From the NCBI GenBank assembly GCA_027943245.1, contig JANDJZ010000198.1:1-64000 (forward strand): a DNA stretch of 64,000 nt, written 5' to 3'. Each line of letters starts with the position of its first letter. The first letter of the stretch is position 1. Of the stretch, positions 30,763 through 41,129 are shown piece by piece. The position numbers and the translations under genes were made by a program. The DNA comes from Acanthamoeba sp. SK_2022b (lineage: Eukaryota > Discosea > Longamoebia > Acanthamoebidae). The notes below the pieces were generated by a model. The model saw only the letters and a program-made list of their open reading frames with translations. It was not told where the DNA came from and did no database searches.

Positions 30763-33135
30763 TCACGCCTTCTTCTTCTCCTTGGACACAGCCTTGTATG
30801 TTTTCTTTAGCTCTTTCACCTGTGCATAGGCTCCGGTCAGCACGTGGGTGACCAGCACCAGGTACGGGTGTTGTGTGTGGGGTACCTTCTTCTTGCTGTC
30901 TCCCTTGAACTCATAGAGCTCCTTCTCAGGCAGACGAGGGAGCACTCTAAGCATCCACAGGAGCTCCTCGATTGTACCCTCGCCCTTGGTACCCTCACCT
31001 GCCGCCACAGAATCCATCATGGCTTCGCTGTACGAGACCTCGAAGCACCGCTTGAGGACGCTCAGAGTCTCGTAGATCATCGTCATCTTCTCGAAATGAA
31101 TCAACTTCTCCTCAGTCGTGCCACCGGGGCTCATCAGGGCATTACTTGTCTCTATTGTCACACTTGGATCTGATCAGGGATGATGTTAGTGTATGCCCAT
31201 CATGGCTTGGGACTACGCGGGCGCGTACTGTCCTTGATGTCGATGTTGTTGTCGTTCTCCTCGATCATCGTGAGATCCGACAGAATGACGGAGAGGAGGG
31301 GAATGGCTGGCGCCGAGACCGTTCGGCTGCGTGTCACAATAAAAAGAGAGAAGATGCACGTGAGTGAAGCACGTACTGAGTTGCGTCTTGCTCTACCCTG
31401 TTACGTACATGACACCGCGATAGTTTTTGAAGTTGCCCTCACTGGCGAAGAGGGTCTGAAGTTCGGCATACATCTGTTGGCTCCTCTTGGGTAGCCCCTT
31501 CCACTCGTCTTTAAGGCGCTGTACGGGGTTCATGTTGAGCGCAGAGAAGATCTGCATCGCCGATTGGTAGTTCTGCAGCTTGACGCACATGTCCGCCACT
31601 GCAATAAACATCACCAACATCTGGACTCTGGTGGGGGAGAGCGGATAGTCATCACCTCCGCATAGTTTGCTCCTACGAACGAAGAGTGGGTACCGTTTCT
31701 TTGTGGAGTGTCCGTGGGTGAGAATTGAGGTGGCAACCCAGAAGCTTACAGCGTTAAATCGGTCGATAAGCTTGCTGAGCTTTTTGGCTGTAGAACCACC
31801 AAAGGGAGCGGGCGATGAGTCTCAGACACTAAAACTGCAAGCGCATAGGGCCGGGGAGCTGACCTTCCCGCCCGCCCTTCTTGCTCCATGCATTGTGTAG
31901 GTATTCGCGCTGTGGGATCTCTGAAAACATCTGATACTCCATCTGCGTGAGATGGAACGCGATCTGCGGTGGTGTGTACTGCTTCGGATGGAGCCCACTA
32001 GAAGGAAACCAGCTTTGCGTGAGCAAAGTCGCATTGGAGGGAGAAGTTCGAAGCCTTACCTAATTTGGTAGAGGATAACTATTGGGGAGGAGCTATTTCT
32101 GTTTGCCAACTCCTGAAGACGTAACGGCCACTTGGGTAAGTTGACGGTATTGATGTGCAAGGCTATCGAACCCGTACCTCCGCGTCCTTTCTCGCCTCCT
32201 CTTCCTCTTGTTGTTTTCGTTTGTCGGCTAGTGCCTGCTGTTCCCGAATCATTTGGCGGAGCTTTTCTGTGATCGGCTGCAAGCCTGTACGTATGCCACC
32301 GCGACCAGGGCGAAGTGGATGAGAATTGTAGGAGAGGGCTTAGGACAAGAGATGCGCAGGGGAGCTACCTTTGCTGTCGAGATCGCCAAGGAACATATTG
32401 AAGAGAAGCTGATTCTCCTCGCTGAAGTCCTCACTGCCGTAACAGTTGATCCATTTTTCGAACACCTCAATGACTCGGGCGTCGTCGCCATCATAGAATC
32501 GGGCCATTAGTCTGCGAATTGGCGGGGTAAAACACATCAGCATGTTGCTTGTGACTGTGCGCCACGCGTCCTGTGTTGGGCACGCTTGGTACCTGCTCAT
32601 GAACGACTGGGAATCGATGAAGTAGTTATGTGTGGCGATGAAGGTCTCCACGTAGTCCGGGTCAGCTAACTCGTCCTCGGCCAACAGTTCCACGAGCGAT
32701 TCAAGTGTGCCTGATACCGCCAAGTGAGCCAATAGATAAGAGCAACAGGCTGCCAGTTGTTCGCCACCGTACCTGCCCGTATGGACCGGCGACCGTCCTT
32801 CTTCTGTCCATAGATAACAATTGAGCTTCGCTGTTCTCCGTTATGAGCCCCAATGGCGGCACCCGAGCGGCTCTGTAGGGAACCGCGTTATGAGTGAGGA
32901 GGCAAGATTATTAAAAGTGTCAACTACACCGAATCATAGTACGATGAGCATGAGATAGAAGGCGGGGACAATGATTGCCTACAAACGTGATGTGGGACGC
33001 AAGGGAAGGAGAAGTGAGGGGGGGGCGAACTGGTATGTCAAGAAAGCAGGGTATGGAGAAGGTTCTATCCTTTCGCACGCTCTGGCGAGCTGTTCGCTGG
33101 AGAGAACCTCGTTTCTTTAAAGTGGCGGGATCCAT
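30763..33135 (-). CDS. Second Ras guanine-nucleotide exchange factor
   Basis: Compact RasGEF. The RasGEF_N part reads SIVIYGQKKDGRRSIRAG, TLESLVELLAEDELADPDYV, FIATHNYFIDSQSF, MLMCFTPPIRRLMARFYDGD and VIEVFEKWINCYGSEDF. The CDC25 core reads YTPPQIAFHLTQMEYQMFSE, REYLHNAWSKK, MCVKLQNYQSAMQIFSALNM, NPVQRLKDEWKGL and FASEGNFKNYRGVMY. A helical C-terminus follows (KLIHFEKMTMIYETLSVLKR, VKELKKTYKAVSKEKKKA). In the first core motif the usual DP/SP-x-E-x-A spacing becomes TPPQIAFHLT. The first exon is inferred to start at MDPATLKKRGSLQ (33135) and to splice after ARQS with phase 0. The stop is TGA at 30763-30765. It is unrelated in detail to the RasGEF at 16.6-22.3 kb, so not a recent duplicate. Confidence 0.85.
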
Positions 33136-33523
33136 CGCCCTCTACCGATGCGTAATGAGATATACGGTGAGTCTCAAGCACTCTCTCGTATAACAACCAC
33201 CACCGTATAGCTAGCGAGATGTGAGATGTACTATGGAGAGATGAAAGTCGTTTTTGGGTCGTTCCCCCCTTACTGCTCAGCACGCAACCCAGTAGGTCAA
33301 GGAATCTCTCGAGGTAGCAGACTGTTTCTTGCAAACGGTTACCGAATTTTTGGCGTCAGGATACAGCTGCAGGTAGCGCCCTAACGAGTGTAGGAGCAAC
33401 GGGCCCGTTGCCCAGCGGGCACCTTCCTTTTTGGAGACCACGTCAGCAAGCCAAAAAATTAAATTCGAGGAACAGAAAGGGAACCCAATCTCCTGGCTGC
33501 GACCTAAGCTCCACAAGCAAGAG

Positions 33524-33996
33524 ATGGAGGGCGAGGTATGTTTCACTGGGGACGAGGACTTCTTCGATGCTCTGGCGTGGCATTGTAGCGAGACCGCCCG
33601 AAGCTGTAAGGAGGTGGCTGAGGAATACCGCACCGTAGCACAGCACGGCGGCAAGCGCCGACGGAAGCGAGAAGACGACGAGGAAAGCAGCGATAGCAAC
33701 CCTCGTAAGCCACGCCGGAAGCGAACGGGCTCGCAAAAGCAAGAGCTGCCAGCGTACTTTTCATGCGCCCGCAGCCTTTTTCAAGAACGTTTTTGGTTGT
33801 AAATAGTGGATTTATTTCCACCAGGGGCGTGTGGTCTCTCGAAGACCTGGCGACTTTGGAAGAAGGGGTCGCGCAGTGGGGACTCTCCTCGCCGGATGCC
33901 ATCATCGCGTTGCTGCCAGCCCGACCTGCGTGCGTTATTGCCCCCCCCCCTCAGGGGCGCGTAGGGAAGATTAACTTGTTGATATGTCGAACGTAA
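33524..33996 (+). CDS. Small Myb/SANT-like protein
   Basis: Two exons joined in matching phase: 33524-33753 (donor CCAGC/GTACTT) and 33825-33996 (acceptor TTCCACCAG). Exon 1 gives MEGEVCFTGDEDFFDALAWH, a helical region, then a charged basic/acidic linker (GGKRRRKREDDEESSDSNPR and KPRRKRTGSQ). Exon 2 reads GVWSLEDLATLEEGVAQWG, SSPDAIIALLPARPA, which has the tryptophan spacing and three-helix layout of a Myb/SANT repeat. Probably a nuclear DNA- or chromatin-binding protein, but one short degenerate repeat is weak evidence. It ends about 150 bp before the CpG-poor block begins and is itself CpG-normal. Confidence 0.5.
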
Positions 33997-34625
33997 CAGC
34001 GCAGAGATACGGGAGCGCTTGGAGACCATGCGCCGAGTGCGGAGCTGGGAAGACAGCGAAGAAGAGCAGGGGACTGTTATCACTGAACTCCGGTTTCCAA
34101 GCTTCCGCGGTTGAAATGGAACCGAGACATTGGGTCTGGCATCTTGACGTCTATGAGGAGCAGAAATGGAGCACAAACATTTATCTCAAACCACAGGGTG
34201 GCCTCACGGCCCAGCTCTCCTCCCCTCTTTATTGTCCAGCTCCACCTCAGAATGGCTCTATGGAGTGTTTTTCAGCATAGTGGTCAACAATGTACCATGA
34301 GTAACCAAGTGATCTTGTGGATTGGCCTGATGACACTCACCACATCTTGTCACACTATAAGCCACTTGCTCTGTACTTACCCACCATAGTGACCCCCAGC
34401 AACTAAATGATGCTTGATGTCATGGAGGGCCAACTGCTCATTCCTAGCTATTGCCCCAACACATTTGGGAAGCTCATTAAGAAGGTGGCAATATGCTGGC
34501 TGCTTCTCCACACCCAACATCCTCTCAGCCCTCAACCACCTCATCAGTGGTGGCAATGGCAACATTGGTGTTGGCAGAGGAGCTTGAGCAAGACCAACAT
34601 AAATTTTAATCCTTTTTCATGCACA

Positions 34626-35909
34626 CTAGAGTTGATCAGTGTAGCAGGCAAGCTTGGTCTGGAGGGCTTTCCAGTGCTTCTTGCGCTTGATCACGCCAGT
34701 GACCAACACCACAGCTGCAATGACCACAGCCAGACCAATGGCCACAAGTACCACAACCAACACAGCAATGATCCACATGTTGCTGTCAGTGCCTTTGGAA
34801 CCAGCACCCTTCTCTAAGCCCAGCAGCAACAACAGATCTGTTGGGAGAAGCTCAGTTGTCAACCACCACTGCACAAAGCAGGAGCAGAGAACTTACCAGG
34901 GTCATATTCAATGCCTGCCAAGTTGGCAAACATCAGCACAAGCGCTGATGTTGCTGGATCAGCGCTGGAAACCTGGCCTGGAGTGGGGCTGCCAAGGAGG
35001 GCAAAATCAAGGAAGCAGGCAAACATGCTCAGCTGTGTGGCATCAACACTGTGGAGCAGGAGAGTGGTGATGCCAGTCTGTGGCAGGCTGTTGCGCCTGT
35101 CCACAGAAGCAAAGGCCAGGTTGATCCTGAGGGTGATTCAAAGCTGATTTTGTCTGCAGTGAGAATGAGCTGTTAGACCCACAACAAGCTTGGGAGTATG
35201 GTGCTGGGCGCACAGGAGCCGCACAATGAGGTCCAGTTCCAGCTGCTAAAGCCCAGGGAAAACTTGAGGGAGGCAGGGCTGGCACTGAAGCTGAAATTAT
35301 TGCCTACACACCATACAAGAGTGAGATGAAGGGATGATGGCAGCCAGTGGACTGCACCAACCTACCAAGAATGATGGTTTCCTGACTTTGGAATGTCAAG
35401 AACGTGTACAACAAAATGGCCCCATTGGAAAGAGGCATGGAGAGGCAGATGGCAGTCACATTGGCGATGACAGAGCTCTCCAAGCAGTTGCTGAGAGCCC
35501 ATCCCACTGTTGAACATGTCCACTTCTCATGAGTTGGGGCGCACCAATGTGGGAAGAGTGGAGTGAACAAAGAAACTTGTCTTAGGGAGATGTTGACCAC
35601 CATAGCATTGTTATTGTCAATCTCTTCCACACTGACAAAGTCACACTTCACCTCCTGCTCCTCATTCAACTTGGTATTGTTTGTTGGCCAAATCACTACA
35701 CTGGGCGTCACTGGGTCAACTGCTGCTGTGATGGAAGACACTGAAGATTTGGGCAGCAGCACTGGACAGATCAGTTGCTGGCTGCGTATAACTACTGCCT
35801 GTAAGAGATGAGATGCCAAAAAGTACGCTATAAGTGCAAGACTGCAGCAAAAACAGCTCAAGCAACAAGCAATCACAGAAACTGGTGTGTACTCCCATTT
35901 ACCTTGCAT
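34626..35909 (-). CDS. Putative cell-surface membrane protein inside the CpG-poor block
   Basis: Exons join in phase. The longest exon (35909-35370) reads AAVDPVTPSVVIWPTNNTKL and VKCDFVSVEEIDNNNAMVVN, with several N-glycosylation sites and cysteines. Next comes NNFSFSASPASLKFSLGFSS followed by WNWTSLCGS, then INLAFASVDRRNSLPQTGIT. The last exon encodes a clear transmembrane helix (MWIIAVLVVVLVAIGLAVVI), a basic stop-transfer KRKKHWK and a short tail ending YTDQL at 34626. That layout is a type I surface protein. The N-terminus is uncertain: a Cys-rich hydrophobic stretch after MQGKWEYTPV could be the signal peptide, or intron sequence ending TCTTACAG. The SLKFS...W motif recalls a beta-sandwich extracellular domain common in amoebozoan surface proteins, from memory only. 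Confidence 0.45.
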
Positions 35910-36484
35910 TATTTCTTTGTGAGCTAACCATCACACAGCCTGACGTTGAGAGGAGTCAAGGCAGCAGAAGAAAGTTCTTTACAAGCACACATCAGCTATG
36001 GCAGAGTGGGTTGAACAGTGTGTGTGCACACACAGAGTGGGAGACTGTATGTGGCTTATCCCCAGCAGTCACTGATGTAGTGTGGTCTTTGCCACTTATG
36101 TCACAACTCTGTGCAGTGGTCATGGAACACCTGAAAACATACCTCAAGGCCCACAACACCAAGTGACAACCAGCAAGAAGGCAATGTGGCTGAAGCAGGT
36201 AGTTGATCATGTGTTTGGTCGAGATGCCATGGTATGTAAAGCGCTGCCTGCAATGTTGGACATGACTGAGCACTTGTACCCATCAGGTCACCATGGAGAA
36301 TGTGCTGGTGAAGAGGCCAGAAAATGACTTGCATGCAACATGTCCACACAAATGGGCCAGCGGGAAGGTACAAACCACCAACAACAGTCCTTACTTCCAC
36401 TATCCTCATCCCCACCATCTCCTCAAGGATGTGGTTTAGTGCACCTATCCAGGGTGCACTTCAAGTTATTCAACATGTGGGAGC

Positions 36485-37153
36485 ATGCAATGGCACTTCA
36501 AGCTCAATCACACATTGCCCTCACTCTTGCCCTCAACCTCAACCTTGCCATTGCCATTACTGTTGCCAGTCCCAGCACCATCCCAGTCACCTTTGGCATT
36601 CCCATCACCATTGCTGTTGCTGTCGCCATCACCATTCCCAGCACCATCCCCATTGCCTTTGCCATCCCCATCACCATTGCTGTTCCCATCATTCCTGGCA
36701 CCATCCCCATTGCCTTCGCTGTTTCTGTCGCCGTTGCCCTCCTCCACACACTCACCTTCGCCCTCCCACTTGGTTTCACTCACCTCTGCCATATCACTGA
36801 CCAGCTTCAGGTCGCCCTCGCCCACCAGCTCCATGTCATCATCCTCCCATCCCCAGCAGCAATGCCAAGATAGTTTTGACCTAGATGACTTCCTTGCCAG
36901 CCTTCCACCCACTTCACTGCTGGCAGTTCCCTCACCACAACCACCACTCAACTTTGATGATTGTCTTGAAGAGCTGGCCAAGCACATCCTCCTGAGCCCT
37001 CAAGCCCTAGCAGCAGAAGTGAGAGCCTATGAGATCCAGGCTGAGCTGTGGCTTCTCCACCTGCAGCTTAAGCACCTCAAGCAGAAGCAGCCTTTGGCAG
37101 CAAAGAAGCAGTGCATCAAGGCCTGGGTGGTGGGACTGCAGCAGGAACTGTGA
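36485..37153 (+). CDS. Open frame with repeat-rich N-part and helical C-part
   Basis: The first 120 codons cover a degenerate tandem repeat (CCATCNCCATTGCN-type units) and give Ser/Pro/Leu-rich sequence. On the opposite strand the same repeat would encode a GNGDGD-rich peptide. The last 100 codons look like a real globular/helical protein: DSFDLDDFLASLPPTS, LNFDDCLEELAKHILLSPQA, LAAEVRAYEIQAELWLLHLQ, then KQKQPLAAKKQ, ending LQQEL and TGA. Coding-like + strand fragments lie upstream at 35990-36330 (TDVVWSLPLMSQLCAVVMEH; KKAMWLKQVVDHVFGRDAMV) and might be earlier exons. No family recognised; it may be an accessory protein of the mobile block or a decayed gene. Confidence 0.35.
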   Translation: MQWHFKLNHTLPSLLPSTSTLPLPLLLPVPAPSQSPLAFPSPLLLLSPSPFPAPSPLPLPSPSPLLFPSFLAPSPLPSLFLSPLPSSTHSPSPSHLVSLTSAISLTSFRSPSPTSSMSSSSHPQQQCQDSFDLDDFLASLPPTSLLAVPSPQPPLNFDDCLEELAKHILLSPQALAAEVRAYEIQAELWLLHLQLKHLKQKQPLAAKKQCIKAWVVGLQQEL

Positions 37154-37249
37154 ACTGTGTTGGCTGCGTTTTAAAGTTGAATGCAGGACCTCATTCTGCA
37201 AATAGTTTCTTTCCAAGACAACCATGCCTGCAAACTGGCTGCCACAGTG

Positions 37250-38990
37250 CTCAATTTTTGGGTAAATAAAAGCGCACTGGCCCCATAACCCTGGCAACAA
37301 CCAGGGCAAACTTGCTTGGGCAAGGTTGGCCACGAGGGGCAAGCTCCATTTTGCACAATGGAGAAACTAGCCATAGTGGTTCTCCTCTTGTGCGCTTTCT
37401 TCTGTCCACCTCATGAGGAAAAACCCATACCCTCTCCCTTCCCCCTATTGCAAGCCCTCTTCCTTGCCAACTCCATTTGTCTGGGGGGGGGGGTAGTATG
37501 TATGGACCTGATTGAAAGCAGCGGCTGTAATTCGACCTTGGCTATGGCAATGGCCCTGGCAGTCTGTGGGGATATCATTTAAATGGCCCAGGGTGTCTAC
37601 CTTGATGTTGGACAAGTTTATGCCTGGGGAGCTGGAAATTAGGTAGCCCATTTGGTTTGTTGAGTTGGCCTGGAAGCACCACTCACTGTGTGGGTGGCCA
37701 GGTAACTCTTGCAAATGCTTCCCTTGTCACAAATGGCACACTCACTCTTAGTGGCGACTCCTTCAGCTTTTTGGAGAGTGGTTTGTACCTCCACCTGACC
37801 TGCCTGGCCTGACCTGCATTGACCCAACTTGGATTGTTTTCATGTGCCACAGACGTGCTGATCACCTTCTCTCACTCTTTCTCTTCCATTGCCCATATAG
37901 TCTTACTGGTTGAGGGCCAGTGGCTGCAGTATGGCGCAATGTGGGCCTCTGCCACGTTGAAGAATTCCAGTGTTGGTGTGGCCTTAAGTGGACAATGGAT
38001 ACAAAACTGGACCACCAATATTGAGGTCAGCAGCTTGGGAGACTTGGGCTCAGCATTCAGTATGCCCATGCTCCATGTTCCGCGCCAGGCGGTGTTAGTA
38101 CTGGGGTGGGCGGAGTTTGTCTACACCAATGGGGAGAGGGGTGGTTTTAAGAAACCAATGAGAGGAGGTAAGGAGTTACAGGTAATTCCAACCAATTTAG
38201 CACAGTAAATTAAGAAGAGATTGCCTGAAATTACTTCTCATTTCGGAAGAAGAGGACAGACTGCCTATTGGCTGTGAGGGTGTGGTTGCATTCAGATGGT
38301 GAACATGACTGTTAATGGCACCACATCCATTGAAGGTTTCTGTGTTGGTTGACCCTGTGTTGGTGGCACTCACCTCTTGCCACTCCTCCCAGGTGTTTGC
38401 TTGTTGTTGATGGCCAACTGGACTCAAAGCACCACCATCTGGCTCCATGTCAATGGAAATGCCTTGGCCCATGGTGAGTGAACTTAATTCCATGAAGCAT
38501 CCTTGTTGGCACGGTGCCAGAGTGAATGGAGAACTGACCACACAGCACGCTCATCAACCTCCAGGAGTGGTGGTTGATTATGAGGCTGTGTGGCAGCAAC
38601 GAAACACCATGGTGGTGCTTACCTATCTGTGACAGGCAAGATGGACACCACCAGTACTGCCACACAACCACACTTGTGAGCTTTAGGCAGCCCTGATGGA
38701 CTGCATGTGGGGCGCACTCCATTCAGGCATCTAGGTTGCAGGCACCTTGCTTCCCTCTGGAGTTTTGCCACTGGTTGCAAATGTCCATGGCACCACCAAC
38801 ACAAGTGGTACCCCTGCCTTGTGCAATGCAATAAGTTCTCCCTGAGCACTCACAATGGCTTTCTGGGCATTTATGTCTATGCTTCTGGCTGGGTTATGCT
38901 GAATTTTGAGGCCTCCTCACTGTCACAGGGTCTGATTGCTGTGGTTTGTGTTCTTATTTTTATAACGCAAAATTCAGTTGACTGTATTTA
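37250..38990. pseudogene. CpG-poor segment with coding-like fragments on both strands
   Basis: Fragments look like extracellular protein: on + ASLVTNGTLTLSGDSFSFLE (near 37720), TNIEVSSLGDLGSAF (38010), MANWTQSTTIWLHVNGN (38410), STHNGFLGIYVYASGWVMLN (38845). On - the frame at 37445-37714 reads NQMGYLISSSPGINLSNIK. Frames are broken by stops and I could not build one consistent spliced gene. It may be one or more decayed surface-protein genes. A poly-G run lies at 37485-37494. Confidence 0.3.
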
Positions 38991-39024
38991 TTCATAACAA
39001 ATTTGTTTTTCTCTGGTTGTGGCA

Positions 39025-40894
39025 TCAACTTTGAGGATGGAGCAACTCCTCTGACCTTGGTGCTGATTGGGATTTGGGTTGATGTCTCCAGCCTCCATGC
39101 TGCCTGTATGAGCCACCATGACTTTCCATTGCAGTTGGGCCTCTGCACCCTGGCTCATGTGCTGCATGGCCTGCTCTTGCATGAACAACACACTCTTTAT
39201 CTACATGCTTACAGGCGGTCCCATTAAGGGACTCCATCTGAATGGTGTTGAAGCCATGAAGGTACCACTGGTGATCAGCAAGGTACCCTTCAATGAACTC
39301 AGTGAGCACCCACACAGCATCCAGGCATGTTGGATCAAGGTGTGGGACCTGCTTCCCAGGTCGTGGGGGGGGTGCATACACTGAGTATGGCCCTCATCTG
39401 CGACATGGGGCACAAAGCCACTCATGTGAGCACAGAAAGCCTCCTCATTCCTTGAGTGCAGTTTAACACCTGTAGCAACACAAAGTTACTCATGTCCATT
39501 TGAAAGAAGAGGCAAGGTTGGGAATCTTCATACCAACAAGGAAGTGAGCTTTGAGCAAAGCACCCAGGTCAGCAAGTTCTGGGTGGAGGTGAATGAGGTT
39601 CTTGAAGTTCTTGATGAGCCCTTTTGCATAGTGATTTGGGTCTCTGTGAGTGACCACATCATCTCCAAACTGCTCCTTTACAACTGTGTGGATGGCTGAG
39701 TCGCCATCAGCTGTCACAGAATTGAGCACAACACCACTCTCCTAGACACAAAACATTGTGAGTGTTCTAGGGCCAAAAAGATGGTCTGAAACCACACGAA
39801 CCTTGAGATGTTGAAGTAGATGAGCAGAGCCATCACCCTCTGCTGTGCTTGATGTTCCAGTGTACATTTGCAGCCTGTGTTGGGTGGCGCCTGAAGCAGT
39901 GTCCTTGAGGATGTGATGTCGCCCCACAATACCACCTTCCTGATTGCCTGCAGATCATACACACCTCTATTAGGTCTATACATTGGCAAGTGTGAGATGC
40001 AACAATAAACCTGAGTGTGCAGTTGCACAATGGTTGTAATCTCATTTGTGTGCCAATGGCGTGATGAGTATTGAGTGTCAATAGCTACGTCTCCTTTCCC
40101 CCTTTTGCACAGCTTGTGCAGCTGGGTTTCACAGGATACATCGGTGAGTGTTGTCAACGCAGGTCCAACCTGCAGTTGGTCATTAAGAGCACAACATCAG
40201 AGATAGCCAGTAATGTGGGCATAGGAAATGAGTGGTTGGAGAGTACCAACGTGCGCATGAGTTTGGCATATATGTTATGGCTGACTGGAGGAACTCCACC
40301 CGCAAGTGCCCAGACCGATTCCATCCTTTTGTAGCCAAGCCCGTGGAGGCCCCACGCGACCACCAGGGAGGGGGCATCACGATGACGGTGGTTGGTCACC
40401 AGCTGGGATGTGCTGGTGAATTCGATGAAGAACGTGGTGCAGCAGATGGTGGTTGTGAATCCTCCACCCTCTTCTCGCCACTTGGTGCACTGGAGTGACG
40501 ATAGTGAACAGCAATAGGAGCAGGGTAGGAGGGTGATAAGGTTGATGAACTGTTTTAGTTCAATCATGGCCCAGATGTTCTTCGGTGTGACGTTGGCCTG
40601 CGCTCGAGTTCGCTGGCGGGGGGGTGATGCACTGCGGCAGTGGGCAGCCCGTTTCATCGCCATCCACCGTTTTTGCCTTCTTCTCTTCTTCTCTTCCTCT
40701 TCCAACTCCTTTACCTCTTCACGTTTCCTTTGCTCTTCCTCTTCTTTCAGCTTCCGCTCTCTCTCCTCCTCAGCGGCCTGTTGTGCTGCGCGGGCCTTCT
40801 CTTCACGCACCGCCAGCCTCTGAGCTGATCGCTTCTCCACATACCGTCTTGCCCTTGCCTTCCTCGAGTAGCTTCGCGATCGACAAAATGACAA
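39025..40894 (-). CDS. MULE-like DDE transposase gene
   Basis: Reads right to left. A CpG-rich first part (40894-40600) codes a Lys/Glu/Arg coiled coil (AAEEERERKLKEEEEQRKR) with no visible ATG, so a 5' exon may be missing. It continues without break into FINLITLLPCSYC, then a second cysteine pair and YKRMESVWALAGGVPPVSHN, the usual N-terminal pattern of this transposase group. The catalytic part follows: KGDVAIDTQYSSRHWHTNEI, an exon with GTSSTAEGDGSAHLLQHLKE, then GVVLNSVTADGDSAIHTVVK, a downstream DPNHYAKGLIKNFKNL and HGFNTIQMESLNGTA. Candidate DDE residues are the Asp of IDTQYSS, the Asp of TADGD and the Glu of MESLN. Introns at about 40015-39953 and 39802-39743 have good GT-AG ends and restore frame. 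The C-terminus after MESLN is ambiguous. Confidence 0.7.
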
Positions 40895-41129
40895 CGCACA
40901 GCACCCTCCGTACTACTGCCAACAAAGGCGACCACGCACAACCTAGTACATTCGCGTACACCAAAGGTTTTATTGGAACTTTTTCGTGGGCTAACATTCC
41001 GTGCAATCCTGAAATCCTGAACAGAGAGACAGCAAACAATGCGAACTGTGTCCGCGCTCGGTCGCAGCGAAGCTTATCTGGCCAGTCACGGTCGGTAGGC
41101 GGGCACCTCGACCCCTGTGCGCTCATGGG

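Larger units (their letters stand above)
34150..40560. mobile_element. CpG-depleted block carrying a MULE-like transposase
   Basis: Composition changes abruptly here. CG dinucleotides almost vanish while TG and CA dominate, although GC content stays near half. By direct count, 38221-38820 contains five CG. Flanking host sequence on both sides is CpG-rich. The block holds a transposase gene at its right end, a membrane-protein gene at its left end and coding-like fragments between. I could not find terminal inverted repeats or a target duplication by eye, so the limits are compositional. It could be one large transposon with cargo, nested elements, or an old integrated foreign segment. Confidence 0.65.

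Noticed and set aside
34626..37153. Interpretation of the CpG-poor block as an integrated giant-virus fragment
   Set aside because: Amoeba genomes do carry such insertions, but I see no capsid, polymerase or other hallmark viral gene; the identifiable genes are a transposase and a surface-type protein with introns.
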